From positions 2,253,330-2,317,329 of the forward strand of contig JAJEEG010000006.1 in NCBI GenBank assembly GCA_022821085.1: a DNA stretch of 64,000 bases, given 5' to 3'. Both the position numbers and the translations under genes were made by a program. How positions within the stretch are numbered: position 1 is the first letter of the stretch; each line of letters starts with the position of its first letter. The stretch comes from Candidatus Latescibacterota bacterium. GTDB lineage: Bacteria > JAAXHH01. The notes under the pieces are model-generated. The model did no database searches. It saw only the letters and a list, made by a program, of their open reading frames with translations, and was not told where the DNA came from. Shown in pieces: positions 18,722 to 27,383 of this stretch.

Positions 18722-18738
18722 TCCGCCGGACCGGCGGA
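18722..18738. terminator. GC-rich palindrome between convergent genes
   Basis: TCCGCCGGACCGGCGGA is a perfect 17-base palindrome, preceded at 18704 by a further copy of TCCGCCGG. It sits between the ends of a PhyH gene (+) and glnK (-), where a two-way terminator would be expected. There is no T tract, so a factor-independent terminator is uncertain; a REP-like element is the alternative. Confidence 0.4.
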
Positions 18739-18753
18739 ATCAATTATACTCTC

Positions 18754-19098
18754 CTACACCGCTTCCTCGCCTCGTTCCCCACTGCTGATGCGGACGCTCT
18801 CTTCCACGGGAACGACGAAGATCTTTCCGTCTCCCGTCCGGTCGCCTCCGGACTGGGCGGCCTTCCAGATCACGTCGACGATCTCGTCCTTCTGATCGTT
18901 GGTGACGGCGATTTCCATGCGGATCTTGGCCGCGAGGGGGATATCGACTTCCTGCCCCCGGTAGAGACCCCTGCGGTGTGCGGTGCGGCCATGCCCCGAC
19001 ACCCTGGACAGGGTCATGCCGGGGATGCCTTTCTCGACGAGCGCGTTTCTGACGTCGTCGAGTTTCTCCGGTCTGATGATGGCTATGATCAGTTTCAT
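18754..19098 (-). CDS. glnK: P-II family nitrogen regulatory protein
   Basis: 114-residue PII signal protein (GlnB/GlnK). It opens MKLIIAIIRPEKLDDVRNAL, has the T-loop region GHGRTAHRRGLYRGQEVDIP and the C-terminal KIFVVPVEESVRI pattern (family GKIFVxPVExAVRIRTGE). It senses ATP/ADP and 2-oxoglutarate and, when next to amtB, normally plugs the ammonium channel. The T-loop has Val where GlnB/GlnK carry the uridylylated Tyr51 (RGQEV versus RGAEY). AGGAG lies upstream of ATG. It follows amtB by 87 bases on the same strand. Confidence 0.93.
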   Translation of the reverse strand: MKLIIAIIRPEKLDDVRNALVEKGIPGMTLSRVSGHGRTAHRRGLYRGQEVDIPLAAKIRMEIAVTNDQKDEIVDVIWKAAQSGGDRTGDGKIFVVPVEESVRISSGERGEEAV

Positions 19099-19185
19099 GG
19101 GTCTGACGTCTCCTGAAGTAATAGTCCTTTAGGTAGCATCGGGCCGCTTCGAACTGCCCGTGCACTGCGCTGATTCCGAGGCCGA

Positions 19186-20487
19186 CTACAGGTGAGTCAG
19201 ACCGTAACCATCCTCTCCGTGCTGGGAGTGGTCCAGGCCGACCTGCTGCTCTTCTTCCGTGGCGCGGAGCCCGATCGTCCGATCGATCAACCATACGAGG
19301 ACGCCCGTACCGACGGCCGACAGCGCGATGGCGATGACCACGCCCTTGATCTGGATCAGGAACTGCGACCAACCGCCGACGTCGGTGGCGACCAGGCCGA
19401 CGAGCAGGGCGCCGAACATGCCGCCGATGCCGTGGATGGCAAAGACGTCGAGCGTATCGTCGTAGCCCAGCTTGCCCTTGAGCTGCACCATCAGGAAGCA
19501 CACTACGGCCGCGCCGAAACCGAACACCAGGGCCCAGGCCGGGGTCACACTGCCGGCGGCCGGCGTGATGGCGACCAGGCCGGCCAGGATGCCGGAGACG
19601 ATACCGAGGCTCGAGGCCCTGCCGTGGTGGATCAGCTCCGTTACGATCCAGCCCACGGCCCCCGCCGCGGCGGAGATCTGGGTCACCGTCAGGGCCTGGA
19701 CGGCCGTTTCACCCGCGGACACGGCGGAACCGGCGTTGAAGCCGAACCAGCCGATCCAGAGCAGGCCCGCGCCGATGAGGGTCATGGTCAGGTTGTTGGG
19801 CTTCATGGCCCGCGAGGGATAGCCGAGCCGGGGGCCGAGTACCATGGCGGCCACCAGGCCCGCCACGCCGGAAGATATGTGCACCACCGTGCCGCCGGCG
19901 AAGTCGATGGCGCCGTCCTTGAAGAGCATGCCGTCCGCGTTCCACACCATGTAGCACAGGGGTTCATACACCACGAAACCCCAGAGCAGGATCAGCAGGC
20001 AGTAGGCGCCGAATTTCACGCGTTCGGCGATGGCCCCGGCGATCAGGGCGGGGGTGATGATGGCGAACATGCCCTGGAACATGGCGAACAGGTAAGTGGG
20101 GATGTTCGTTCCGTCCCAGAGGGTTCCGGGATCGACGCCACCCAGCAGGAAATAGTCGGAACTCCAGCCGAGGACGCCCGGAATGATCGTGCTCGCGCCG
20201 AAGGCCAGGGCGAATCCGAAGATCACCCATTGCACGCCCATGATGCCCATGGCCGCGAAACTGTGCATCATGGTGCCCAGCACGTTCCGGGTGCGCGTGA
20301 GCCCGCCGTAGAACATGGCCAGACCGGGCAACATGAGCAGCACCAGGGCGCAGCTGACGAGCATCCAGGCGGTATCTCCGGAGTTCAGCACGGCCGCCGG
20401 GGCCGCCGCCTCTTCCTGCGCGAAGGCCGCGGCGGGAACAGCAAGCGCCAGGCACGCAGTGATACGTAATATGCCGCTAAGGGACAT
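19186..20487 (-). CDS. amtB: Ammonium transporter
   Basis: 433 residues: a signal peptide (to about residue 23, AFA) and 11 membrane segments of the Amt/Mep/Rh family. Family motifs FYGGLTRTRNVLGTMMHSFA and DFAGGTVVHISSG are present; the latter carries the first pore histidine, and FAIHGIGGMFG carries the second. It conducts ammonium into the cell, and its cytoplasmic C-tail (TEEEQQVGLDHSQHGEDGYG) is the conserved contact for GlnK. GGGAGG precedes ATG. It is co-directional with and upstream of glnK. Confidence 0.96.
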   Translation of the reverse strand: MSLSGILRITACLALAVPAAAFAQEEAAAPAAVLNSGDTAWMLVSCALVLLMLPGLAMFYGGLTRTRNVLGTMMHSFAAMGIMGVQWVIFGFALAFGASTIIPGVLGWSSDYFLLGGVDPGTLWDGTNIPTYLFAMFQGMFAIITPALIAGAIAERVKFGAYCLLILLWGFVVYEPLCYMVWNADGMLFKDGAIDFAGGTVVHISSGVAGLVAAMVLGPRLGYPSRAMKPNNLTMTLIGAGLLWIGWFGFNAGSAVSAGETAVQALTVTQISAAAGAVGWIVTELIHHGRASSLGIVSGILAGLVAITPAAGSVTPAWALVFGFGAAVVCFLMVQLKGKLGYDDTLDVFAIHGIGGMFGALLVGLVATDVGGWSQFLIQIKGVVIAIALSAVGTGVLVWLIDRTIGLRATEEEQQVGLDHSQHGEDGYGLTHL

Positions 20488-20810
20488 ACGGAAAACCTCC
20501 CTGTTGTGATGGATTGGAAACTAACCTGTAAAACTGAGCTCCTAATATAGTCCCCATCTGTTACAGGGATATTTCCCGGAGGTTAAATCCTTGTAAAATG
20601 CGATGAAATGTGAAATAACGCCCGGCGCTGATCGAAGCAGCGCAACCGGTGTGGAGCGTCGCGGGACGCAGTATATTGACGGGCCGTGTGCGGATATCTA
20701 TATTTGCGCAATCCCCGTCCGGGGCAGACTCTTTTCACGCTTGAGTCCGTACCTGCGCCCAAGCTCCTGGAGTCGGACGCTTGCCATCTTCTTAACAGGA
20801 ATGAAACAAC
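20488..20810. other. Intergenic region between divergent amtB and PhyH genes
   Basis: 323 bases with no convincing gene. On the amtB side there is a TATATT (minus strand, about 20536-20541) that could be a -10 box, without a good -35, and no TGGCAC-N5-TTGC sigma-54 site as seen upstream of many amtB genes. Open frames crossing this region run on in the wrong frame of the PhyH gene and look spurious. Confidence 0.5.
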
Positions 20811-21638
20811 ATGGAGTTCACGCCCCTTACCCCCGAGCAGCACGAACACTTCAGGGAGCACGGCTACCTGATCGTCAAGAACGCCCTCGACGAGGAGCTG
20901 CGCAGCCGTGTGGTGGCCGTCGGCGACCGGTTCATGGAGACCGCCGGGCCCATACACAACTACTACGCCAACCGCTACATCGACCTCGCCCTGGACGACG
21001 CCCTGGTCGAACTCACCACCAACAGCCGCACGGTGCCCCTGGTCGTACAACTGCTGTCCTACAACATCCACCTCATGCGGGGACACCTCATTTACAAGTA
21101 TCCCCAGCCTGCCTCTGACGAGCCGCTCTATCCCGACGGCGACGGCCGGTCCTTCCGCAACTGGCATCGCGATCTGAACAACTTCACGCCGGACCACCCC
21201 ATCCGGGGCACCGTGGCGATCCGCGTCGGCTACTGCTTGACGGATTTCCCATCGCCCGACGCGGGAGTAACCATGCTCGTCCCCGGCAGCCACAGGCTGA
21301 ACGAGGCCCTGCGCTTCAAGCAGGGCGCCCTCGACCCCCCGGAATTCGTCGAGCCGGCGCTCGAGGCGGGCGACGCCTACCTCTTCAGCACCAGCACTTA
21401 TCACACGCCCGCCGTCAACTTCACCCGCGATACCACCAAGGCCCTGCTGGTCAGCTACGCCTACCGCTGGTGGGCCCAGCAGCATCCCACGCCACCCGAC
21501 GACGTGCTCGAATCCATGGATCCCATCACGGCGCAGCTCTTCTGCCAGCCCTGGGAAGGGGACGACGTACCCCTGCGCGCCTGGGCGGCGGAACACGGCC
21601 TTCCGGTGGAAGATCCGCCCATGCGGGTGTTTGTGTAA
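20811..21638 (+). CDS. Phytanoyl-CoA dioxygenase family protein (2)
   Basis: 275-residue Fe(II)/2-oxoglutarate dioxygenase. HxD is in FRNWHRDLNNFTPDHP; the distal histidine is probably in STSTYHTPAVNFT followed by the arginine of FTRDTTKALLVSY. The N-terminus MEFTPLTPEQHEHFREHGYL is standard for PhyH. AGGA is 11 bases from ATG. The downstream methyltransferase starts 10 bases after the stop, so the two are probably one operon modifying the same type of compound; that is inference. Confidence 0.9.
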   Translation: MEFTPLTPEQHEHFREHGYLIVKNALDEELRSRVVAVGDRFMETAGPIHNYYANRYIDLALDDALVELTTNSRTVPLVVQLLSYNIHLMRGHLIYKYPQPASDEPLYPDGDGRSFRNWHRDLNNFTPDHPIRGTVAIRVGYCLTDFPSPDAGVTMLVPGSHRLNEALRFKQGALDPPEFVEPALEAGDAYLFSTSTYHTPAVNFTRDTTKALLVSYAYRWWAQQHPTPPDDVLESMDPITAQLFCQPWEGDDVPLRAWAAEHGLPVEDPPMRVFV

Positions 21639-21648
21639 AGGAGCCAAC

Positions 21649-22485
21649 ATGCCCACGTTAGACTGGCCGGAACTGGCCGAAGACGCGCAGAGTAGATGGA
21701 ACCTGAACGCCGGGTTCTGGGACGACTACATGGGCGAACACAGCAACGATTTCCACAACCTGCTGGTGAGGCCCGCCATGGATCGGCTGCTGGCCGTTGA
21801 AGCCGGGGACGAAGTGCTGGACATTGCTTGCGGGAACGGGAACTTCTCGCGGTATCTTGCCGGGCTGGGTGCCCGGGTTACGGCGATCGACGGAAGCGCC
21901 GGGATGATCGAAAAGGCGCGGAATCGTTCGGAAGGCCATGGGACCGGCGCATCAGAAAATGAAACCGCGGGCGAAATCGATTACCGCGTAATCGACGTGA
22001 CGGATACGAAGGAGTTGGAAAGACTGGGGGCGAATAGCTTCGATGCGGTGGTGTCCAATATGGCCGTCATGGACATGGCCGAGGTCGGACCGATGTTCAC
22101 CGCCGTTCACGGCCTGCTCAAACCTGCCGGCGTTTTCGTCTTCAGCCTCACGCACCCGTGCTTCCAGGCGCCGTACGCCGTTCGGTATGCGGAACAGGTA
22201 GACCAGGATGGGAGAATGATCCAGAAAGTCGGGATCAAGATCGACCGTTATCTGACGCCGCAGCCCTTCGAGGGATTGGCCATCGTGGGCCAGCCCGTGC
22301 CCAACTTGATCTTTCACCGGCCCCTGTCCGCACTGCTGGCCTCGTGTTTCGAAGCGGGGTTCGTGCTGGACGGCCTGGAGGAACGGGCCTTCGACGAAAG
22401 CGTGGAAGCCGACCGCGAGCTTTCCTGGGCGAACTTCAGGGAAACTCCGCCCATGATGGCCGTGCGGCTGCGGCGGATGGACTAA
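21649..22485 (+). CDS. Class I SAM-dependent methyltransferase
   Basis: 278-residue methyltransferase. Motif I is VLDIACGNGNFSRYLAGLGA (SAM-binding), with the acidic end AIDGSAGMIEKA and motif IV-like FDAVVSNMAVMDMAEV. The N-terminal WNLNAGFWDDYMGEHSNDFH and C-terminal HRPLSALLASCFEAGF resemble small-molecule methyltransferases of the UbiE/bioC-like group. The start at 21649 has AAAGGAG at ideal distance. Its last 4 bases overlap the convergent MBL-fold gene. Confidence 0.88.
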   Translation: MPTLDWPELAEDAQSRWNLNAGFWDDYMGEHSNDFHNLLVRPAMDRLLAVEAGDEVLDIACGNGNFSRYLAGLGARVTAIDGSAGMIEKARNRSEGHGTGASENETAGEIDYRVIDVTDTKELERLGANSFDAVVSNMAVMDMAEVGPMFTAVHGLLKPAGVFVFSLTHPCFQAPYAVRYAEQVDQDGRMIQKVGIKIDRYLTPQPFEGLAIVGQPVPNLIFHRPLSALLASCFEAGFVLDGLEERAFDESVEADRELSWANFRETPPMMAVRLRRMD

Positions 22486-23168
22486 ATCCGGACCGACTCG
22501 CCAGGCTTCAGCACGACGCAGCGGGCCAGGTCGCCCACCTTGTCGACGAATTCAGCCGGGTCCTGCTCGATCACCGGGAAGGTGTTGTAGTGGACCGGGA
22601 TCACGGTTCCTGCGCCGATCATCCGCACCGCTTCCACGGCGTCGTCGATCCCCATGGTGTAGTTGTCCCCGATGGGCATGATCACCACGTCCGGCTTCTC
22701 CAGCCGGCCGATCAGGGCCATGTCGCCGAAGAGCCCCGTGTCGCCCGTGTTGTAGATCGTCTTCCCGTCGAATCGCACGATGATGCCCGCCGGATTGCCC
22801 AGGTACACGATGGTCCCGTCGTCCGTGGTGACCGACGAACTGTGGGTCGCCTGCGTGAGCTTGACCCGTCCGAAGGGAAAGGTGTACGAACCGCCGATCC
22901 CCAGGTCGTGCGTCTCGGCGCCCTGGGCCTCGCAGTAGTTGGCGAGTTCGAAGGAGGCGATGATCGTCGCGTCGCAGCGCGTGGCGATGGGCACTGCGTC
23001 GCCGATATGGTCGCCGTGCCCGTGGGTCAGCAGGATGTAGTCGGGATTCAGGTCGTCCGCTGAAATCGTCGCCAGTGGGTTGCCCGTAATGAAGGGATCG
23101 AACAGCAGGTCGTGGCTGCCGTCCGACAGCGAGTAACTGGCGTGGGCGTGATAGGTGAGTTCGGCCAT
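22482..23168 (-). CDS. Metal-dependent hydrolase, MBL fold (UPF0173 type)
   Basis: 228-residue metallo-beta-lactamase-fold protein. The metal site is LLTHGHGDHIGDAVPIA (HxHxDH), with further histidines in QATHSS and VIPVHYNTFP, and the aspartate in YNTGDTGLFGDMALIG. The MAELTYHAHASYSLSDGSH opening is typical of UPF0173 (YtkL-like) hydrolases, whose substrate is unsettled. GAGGT precedes ATG. It is 16 bases downstream of tpx on the same strand and probably co-transcribed with it. Confidence 0.87.
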   Translation of the reverse strand: MAELTYHAHASYSLSDGSHDLLFDPFITGNPLATISADDLNPDYILLTHGHGDHIGDAVPIATRCDATIIASFELANYCEAQGAETHDLGIGGSYTFPFGRVKLTQATHSSSVTTDDGTIVYLGNPAGIIVRFDGKTIYNTGDTGLFGDMALIGRLEKPDVVIMPIGDNYTMGIDDAVEAVRMIGAGTVIPVHYNTFPVIEQDPAEFVDKVGDLARCVVLKPGESVRI

Positions 23169-23184
23169 AGCTTATGTACCTCGA

Positions 23185-23703
23185 TCAGACGGCGGCGCGG
23201 GCGGCCGCCAGGGCGGCGTCGTAATCCGGTTCCTCGGTGATTTCCGTCACGTACTCCACGTAACGCACGGTGTCGGAAGCGTCGATGACGAAGACGGCGC
23301 GCGACAGCAGGCGCAGTTCCTTGATCACGGCGCCGTAGGCCACACCCAGGGAAGTGTCGCGGTGGTCGGACAGCGCCCTGACGTTGTCGGCCCCCGCGTC
23401 GCCGCACCAGCGCTTCTGGGCGAAGGGCAGGTCCGCGCTGACCGCCAGCACCGCGACGTTGTCGCCGAGGCCCGCGGCTTCCTGGTTGAACCGGCGGATT
23501 TCGGTGTCGCAGACCGGTGTGTCGAGGGACGGCACGAGGCAGATGACCTTCACCTTGCCCGCGTAATCCGCCAGGGTAACGGCGGAGAGATCGTCGCCCA
23601 GTACGGAGAAGTCCGGCGCCGCGTCTCCCACCTTCACCTCGTCGCCCACCAGGGTCAAACCATTGCCTTGAAAGGTCGCCGCACCGGCTCTTTCTGTCGC
23701 CAT
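23185..23703 (-). CDS. tpx: Thiol peroxidase (atypical 2-Cys peroxiredoxin)
   Basis: 172-residue peroxidase that reduces hydrogen and lipid peroxides using thioredoxin. The peroxidatic cysteine lies in [15 protein letters not shown], with the resolving cysteine in [19 protein letters not shown]; the Tpx-type opening [12 protein letters not shown] is present. AAGGAGAGCA precedes ATG. With the thioredoxin-like protein at 25.4 kb this gives a small redox-defence set. Confidence 0.94.
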   Translation of the reverse strand: MATERAGAATFQGNGLTLVGDEVKVGDAAPDFSVLGDDLSAVTLADYAGKVKVICLVPSLDTPVCDTEIRRFNQEAAGLGDNVAVLAVSADLPFAQKRWCGDAGADNVRALSDHRDTSLGVAYGAVIKELRLLSRAVFVIDASDTVRYVEYVTEITEEPDYDAALAAARAAV

Positions 23704-23787
23704 GATATCTGCTCTCCTTGATCGAATCGTTATGATGGAATAGTCGTGCTCAACACCGGCGCAACCTACGCGCGCACACCCCCGCTG

Positions 23788-25101
23788 TCAAGGGATTATC
23801 CCGTCCCTTTTCAACAGCGAAATCGCCCCGTCAAAGGCCTCGGCCGTACGCTCCACGTCCTCGGTGGTATGGACCGACGAAGTGAGCCCGTCGACACCCA
23901 TGCAGTCCACGCCGTTCAGGAGCAGCGCCTGGCGGATGGCGTGCAACATGTCCGCGTCGCCGCGGCGGTCCGCGGTGGCCGTGCCCGCCGACAGGATCTT
24001 GAACCCGGAGAAGGAACCGTAGACCCGCCAGCCGTCCAGCCTGTTGGCGGTCAGCACCTCAGACATGCGCTTACGCAGATCCGCCGCCCGTTCGTTGGCC
24101 ACGGCGATGTCACGTCCGTCGGCGATACGCCTGAGCATGGCGATCCCCGCGGCCGCGGAAAGGGGGTTCGCGTTGAAGGTCCCGTAGTGCAGCATCTTCT
24201 TGTCCGCCTGCCACTCTGCGTCGTCCCGGAGTTCCAACAGTTCAAGGATGTCCGCGCGACCCACAAGAGCGCCGCCGTTCAATCCCGCGGCCACGATCTT
24301 GGCCAGCGTGCTCAGGTCCGGCCGGACTCCGTAATGTTCCTGCGCACCGCCCGGCGCGCACCGGAACCCCGTGACCACCTCGTCCATGACGAAGATCACG
24401 CCGTGCCGCTCGGTAAGCTCCCGCAGGCCCGGGACGATGTCGTCGGACAGTTCCACGCCCCCGAACATGGCCCCCGTGGGTTCCAGGATGAGACAGGCGA
24501 CATCGTTGTCGCGCCTGAGGATGTTCGCCACGCGGTCCAGGTTGACCTCCGGCAGGCTGATCAGCGTATCGAACACCTCCCGCAGCACACCCGGCATGGG
24601 TTGCTTGTTCCCCGGTCCCACCCCGTCCAGCACCTGGTCGTGCCAGCCGTGGTAATGACCGCGGAACTTGATGACCTTGCGCCGACCCGTGAAGGTCCGC
24701 GCCAGCCGGATGGCCATGAGCGTGGCTTCCGTGCCGGAAGAAACGAATCGGACCGTCTCCGCCGAGGGCATGAGCTGCCGGATCATGTCCGCCCATTCGA
24801 TCTCGAGTTCGTGGCAGGCGCCGTAGTGGGTGCCCCGGGCCGCCTGCTCCGCGATCGCCTCGACGATCACCGGATGGCTGTGGCCCAGGATCAGGGATCC
24901 GTGCCCCATCCAGTAGTCGATGATCTCCCGGCCCTCCACCGACCACTTGCGCGATCCCTGGGCGCGGTCGATATACACCGGGAAGGGGCGCATGAAACGG
25001 CCGTCGTGGGTCACTCCGTTGGGGAACCGCTCGAGGGCGCGCTCATACAGCGCGGCCGACTGGGCGAAGGCCTGCCGATAGGTTGATTCGAGCGTCGTCA
25101 T
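23788..25101 (-). CDS. Class III aminotransferase (glutamate-1-semialdehyde aminomutase-like)
   Basis: 437-residue PLP enzyme of fold type I. The motifs RFVSSGTEATLMAIRLAR (phosphate grip), KFRGHYHGWHDQ, LILEPTGAM and FVMDEVVTGFRCAPGGAQ are those of HemL-like proteins. The PLP lysine is in STLAKIVAAGLNGGALVG. The motifs are near-HemL, but the active-site context differs (LAK rather than LGK), so it is more likely an aminotransferase or aminomutase of secondary metabolism than HemL itself. It lies upstream of tpx on the same strand with 84 bases between. Confidence 0.85.
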   Translation of the reverse strand: MTTLESTYRQAFAQSAALYERALERFPNGVTHDGRFMRPFPVYIDRAQGSRKWSVEGREIIDYWMGHGSLILGHSHPVIVEAIAEQAARGTHYGACHELEIEWADMIRQLMPSAETVRFVSSGTEATLMAIRLARTFTGRRKVIKFRGHYHGWHDQVLDGVGPGNKQPMPGVLREVFDTLISLPEVNLDRVANILRRDNDVACLILEPTGAMFGGVELSDDIVPGLRELTERHGVIFVMDEVVTGFRCAPGGAQEHYGVRPDLSTLAKIVAAGLNGGALVGRADILELLELRDDAEWQADKKMLHYGTFNANPLSAAAGIAMLRRIADGRDIAVANERAADLRKRMSEVLTANRLDGWRVYGSFSGFKILSAGTATADRRGDADMLHAIRQALLLNGVDCMGVDGLTSSVHTTEDVERTAEAFDGAISLLKRDGIIP

Positions 25102-25303
25102 GGAAGCTTCCCGCAGATACCGCCATGCACCGATACCATATTACACCGAAACCGCCGGATGTACCGGGTTTCGGAAGTGCGTAAATATCGCTGCAACTGA
25201 ATGGCGTGCCGCACTTATTGAAGTCTGCCGAATCCCTACAATATGGAGGGATAAGAAGGGGATGACAAGGCCTATCTAAACGGTGCGGTGCGGGGGTTTC
25301 GGC

Positions 25304-25331
25304 TTGACATGCAGTGTGTAAACGGTAGGTT
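25304..25331 (+). promoter_or_regulatory. Candidate sigma-70-type promoter for the thioredoxin gene
   Basis: TTGACA at 25304-25309, 16 bases, then TAGGTT at 25326-25331, about 93 bases upstream of the thioredoxin start. The rest of the 322-base gap from the divergent aminotransferase (25102-25423) holds nothing else I can name. Confidence 0.35.
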
Positions 25332-25423
25332 AAATAAAAAGGCAAACCCAAGAAACAAGACGATCACGACCTGCCCAACCGGATTTCCAATCTATGCTGT
25401 CCAGGCAATCTGCAGGAATCGAA

Positions 25424-25996
25424 ATGCAGCCCGAGGAAAGATGCACAGGACGACGGCCAGGTGTCGCCCTTGCGGCCTTCCTCGTGGCCATATGCTGCAT
25501 GGCGATCGGTGCCGGCACGACCATTGGCGTTCCGGTCGCCACGGCTGGCGAAGTCAATGAGAAAAAGCCGGCCGAACCCGACTGGCAGCGGCTCGACAAG
25601 GCCCTGGCGCTGGCCAAGGAATCCGGCAAGCTCATCATCGTCAACTTCTACACCGACTGGTGCCCCAACTGCAGAAGGATGAACGAGAAGACCTACCGCG
25701 ACGAGGTTGTCCTGAAGCAACTGAGCAAATCCTTCATCCCGGTAAAGCTGAACGCGGAGTCCTCCCGCCCGCTGATCATCGAAGGCCAGACCGTAACGGA
25801 ATACCAGGTGGCCCTGATGTTCCGGGTGGGCAGCTATCCCACCACGTGGTTTCTTACCTCGGAAGGCCGCCCCCTCCTGCCCGTCAAGGGATACTACGGT
25901 CCCGATCTCTTCGCGCCCATGTTGCGTTTCGTCGAAGGCGGATGGTACGAGAAGATGGACTTCGACATGTACATGGAGCGGGAGAAGAAGAAGTAA
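25424..25996 (+). CDS. Exported thioredoxin-fold protein
   Basis: 190 residues with an N-terminal membrane or signal segment (ALAAFLVAICCMAIGAGTTIG) followed by a DsbD-gamma-like thioredoxin domain. The redox motif is WCPNC in NFYTDWCPNCRRMNEK (CPNC in place of CGPC), the cis-proline is in GSYPTTWFLTSEG. It is expected to act in thiol exchange outside the cytoplasm. ATG 25424 has AGGA upstream, better than ATG 25394. The downstream gene is unrelated. Confidence 0.85.
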   Translation: MQPEERCTGRRPGVALAAFLVAICCMAIGAGTTIGVPVATAGEVNEKKPAEPDWQRLDKALALAKESGKLIIVNFYTDWCPNCRRMNEKTYRDEVVLKQLSKSFIPVKLNAESSRPLIIEGQTVTEYQVALMFRVGSYPTTWFLTSEGRPLLPVKGYYGPDLFAPMLRFVEGGWYEKMDFDMYMEREKKK

Positions 25997-26109
25997 GCAA
26001 AGCCTGGATTCTTAATTCAACCCTATACTTAAAACCTGAAGCGGTGACGCAAATCCGCCGGACTGTTTCGATTTCCCGTCATTGAAGTGTCCATGTCATT
26101 GAGGTGTCC

Positions 26110-27162
26110 ATGCCGATTTATAAAATAAACGATAAACAGCTCGTAAAACTCGATGAGACTACATTCAGAGACCAGGATCTTAAAGAAAGAGACCTGCAGA
26201 ATATGCTTAAGTCCCAGATCAGCGCGATTTCTCCAGATACACTGATCGTATCCGAGGAATTCAGTGACTGGGAAGATAACAGGAACCGGATAGATCTGTT
26301 GGGAATCGACAAAGACGCCAGTCTGGTTGTGATTGAACTCAAACGCACAACCGATGGCGGTTACATGGAACTTCAGGCGCTGAGATATTCAGCAATGATC
26401 TCTGCGCTGACCTTCGACAAGCTGGTGGAAATCTACGGAAACTACCTGAGCAAAAACGGCAGTAGGATCAATCCAGAAGAAGGATTGCTGGATTTCCTGG
26501 GTTGGGAAGATCAGCGTGAAGAAGAATTCGCTCAGGATGTTAGAATCGTGCTTGCCTCCGCGGAATTCTCAAAGGAACTCTATACATCGGTAATGTGGCT
26601 GAACAACCTTGGACTGGATATCCGTTGCGTACGTATGAAACCGTATGCGAACAAGGATGGTACATTTCTCGATATCCAAACGGTCATACCGTTGCCGGAA
26701 GCAGAGGAATACCAGGTGAGAATCCGGGAGAAAACGATGAAAGAGCGGGAGATTAGAAAAAGATCGAGGGATACGGTACGTTTTGAGGTTACAACGGAAG
26801 GGAATCAGCAGCCTAACCTGAGCAGTCGTAAGATGATACATCATGTCACACGGTACGTTATTTCGAAGGGTAAGCCCATTGAAGAGGTGGTTTCCACGAT
26901 AGAAAAGGTGAAAGCCAACCCGTTTCACGTAATCGGAAGAAATGTTAGTTCGGTGGAGTTCAGGCGTGAACTGCGAGCAATAACTAAAGACAGGCCAAGA
27001 CGATTCTTTATAGACAAAGGTGAGTTGTTCGAAGTAGATGGTAAAACTTACGCATTGACTAATCAGTGGACGACAGAAGATGCAATAAATGCTGCTGATT
27101 CTCTGTCATCAAGGTACCCCGATCTCGACGTTCAGATCGATCGGTCTGATTCCCCGACTTAG
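26110..27162 (+). CDS. PD-(D/E)XK-type nuclease-like protein of unknown function
   Basis: About 350 residues. The N-terminal region has FRDQDLKERDLQNMLKSQI, then RIDLLGIDKDASLVVIELKR, the D...ExK core of the PD-(D/E)XK fold seen in NucS-like nucleases, followed by YMELQALRYSAMISALT. The C-terminal half (residues 235-345) is unfamiliar, with a small winged-helix-like tail. GC content is visibly lower than around it, suggesting transfer. ATG 26110 (GAGGTGTCC upstream) is preferred to GTG 26104. Just before the start, CATTGA(A/G)GTGTCCATG occurs twice in a row (26083-26112). Confidence 0.7.
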   Translation: MPIYKINDKQLVKLDETTFRDQDLKERDLQNMLKSQISAISPDTLIVSEEFSDWEDNRNRIDLLGIDKDASLVVIELKRTTDGGYMELQALRYSAMISALTFDKLVEIYGNYLSKNGSRINPEEGLLDFLGWEDQREEEFAQDVRIVLASAEFSKELYTSVMWLNNLGLDIRCVRMKPYANKDGTFLDIQTVIPLPEAEEYQVRIREKTMKEREIRKRSRDTVRFEVTTEGNQQPNLSSRKMIHHVTRYVISKGKPIEEVVSTIEKVKANPFHVIGRNVSSVEFRRELRAITKDRPRRFFIDKGELFEVDGKTYALTNQWTTEDAINAADSLSSRYPDLDVQIDRSDSPT

Positions 27163-27210
27163 AGCCTTGTAAAGAGCATGCAGTCATCCGGTCTGCTATC
27201 TTAAATAAAC

Positions 27211-27293
27211 AAAAAAGCGGCGCCGGTGAACTCCCGCCGGGGCAATGGCAGACGGACTGTGTCAAGTCCGTTCAAGAGTTCACGTGACGCCGC
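27211..27293 (-). terminator. Long structured hairpin ending in a T run, downstream of the sigma gene
   Basis: On the minus strand, arms GCGGCGTCACGTGAACTC (27293-27276) and GAGTTCACCGGCGCCGC (27233-27217) pair as 6 + 8 bp around a small internal loop; the enclosed part has a second hairpin ACGGACT-TGACAC-AGTCCGT. TTTTTT follows at 27216-27211. This ends transcripts from the sigma factor gene, 90 bases beyond its stop, and is larger than a plain terminator, so a stable small RNA is possible. Confidence 0.6.
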
Positions 27294-27383
27294 AGTTTCT
27301 TCGCAGCCGACCGCTATGTCTTTCGCCGGCCGGCCCTGTCGGCCACATCCCGAGCCCACCGGATCTTACCTTCCTAACTCCCT

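Noticed and set aside
20603-21118. Open frames in the amtB-PhyH gap
   Set aside because: They run into the wrong frame of PhyH; composition is Arg/Pro-rich, as in shadow frames.
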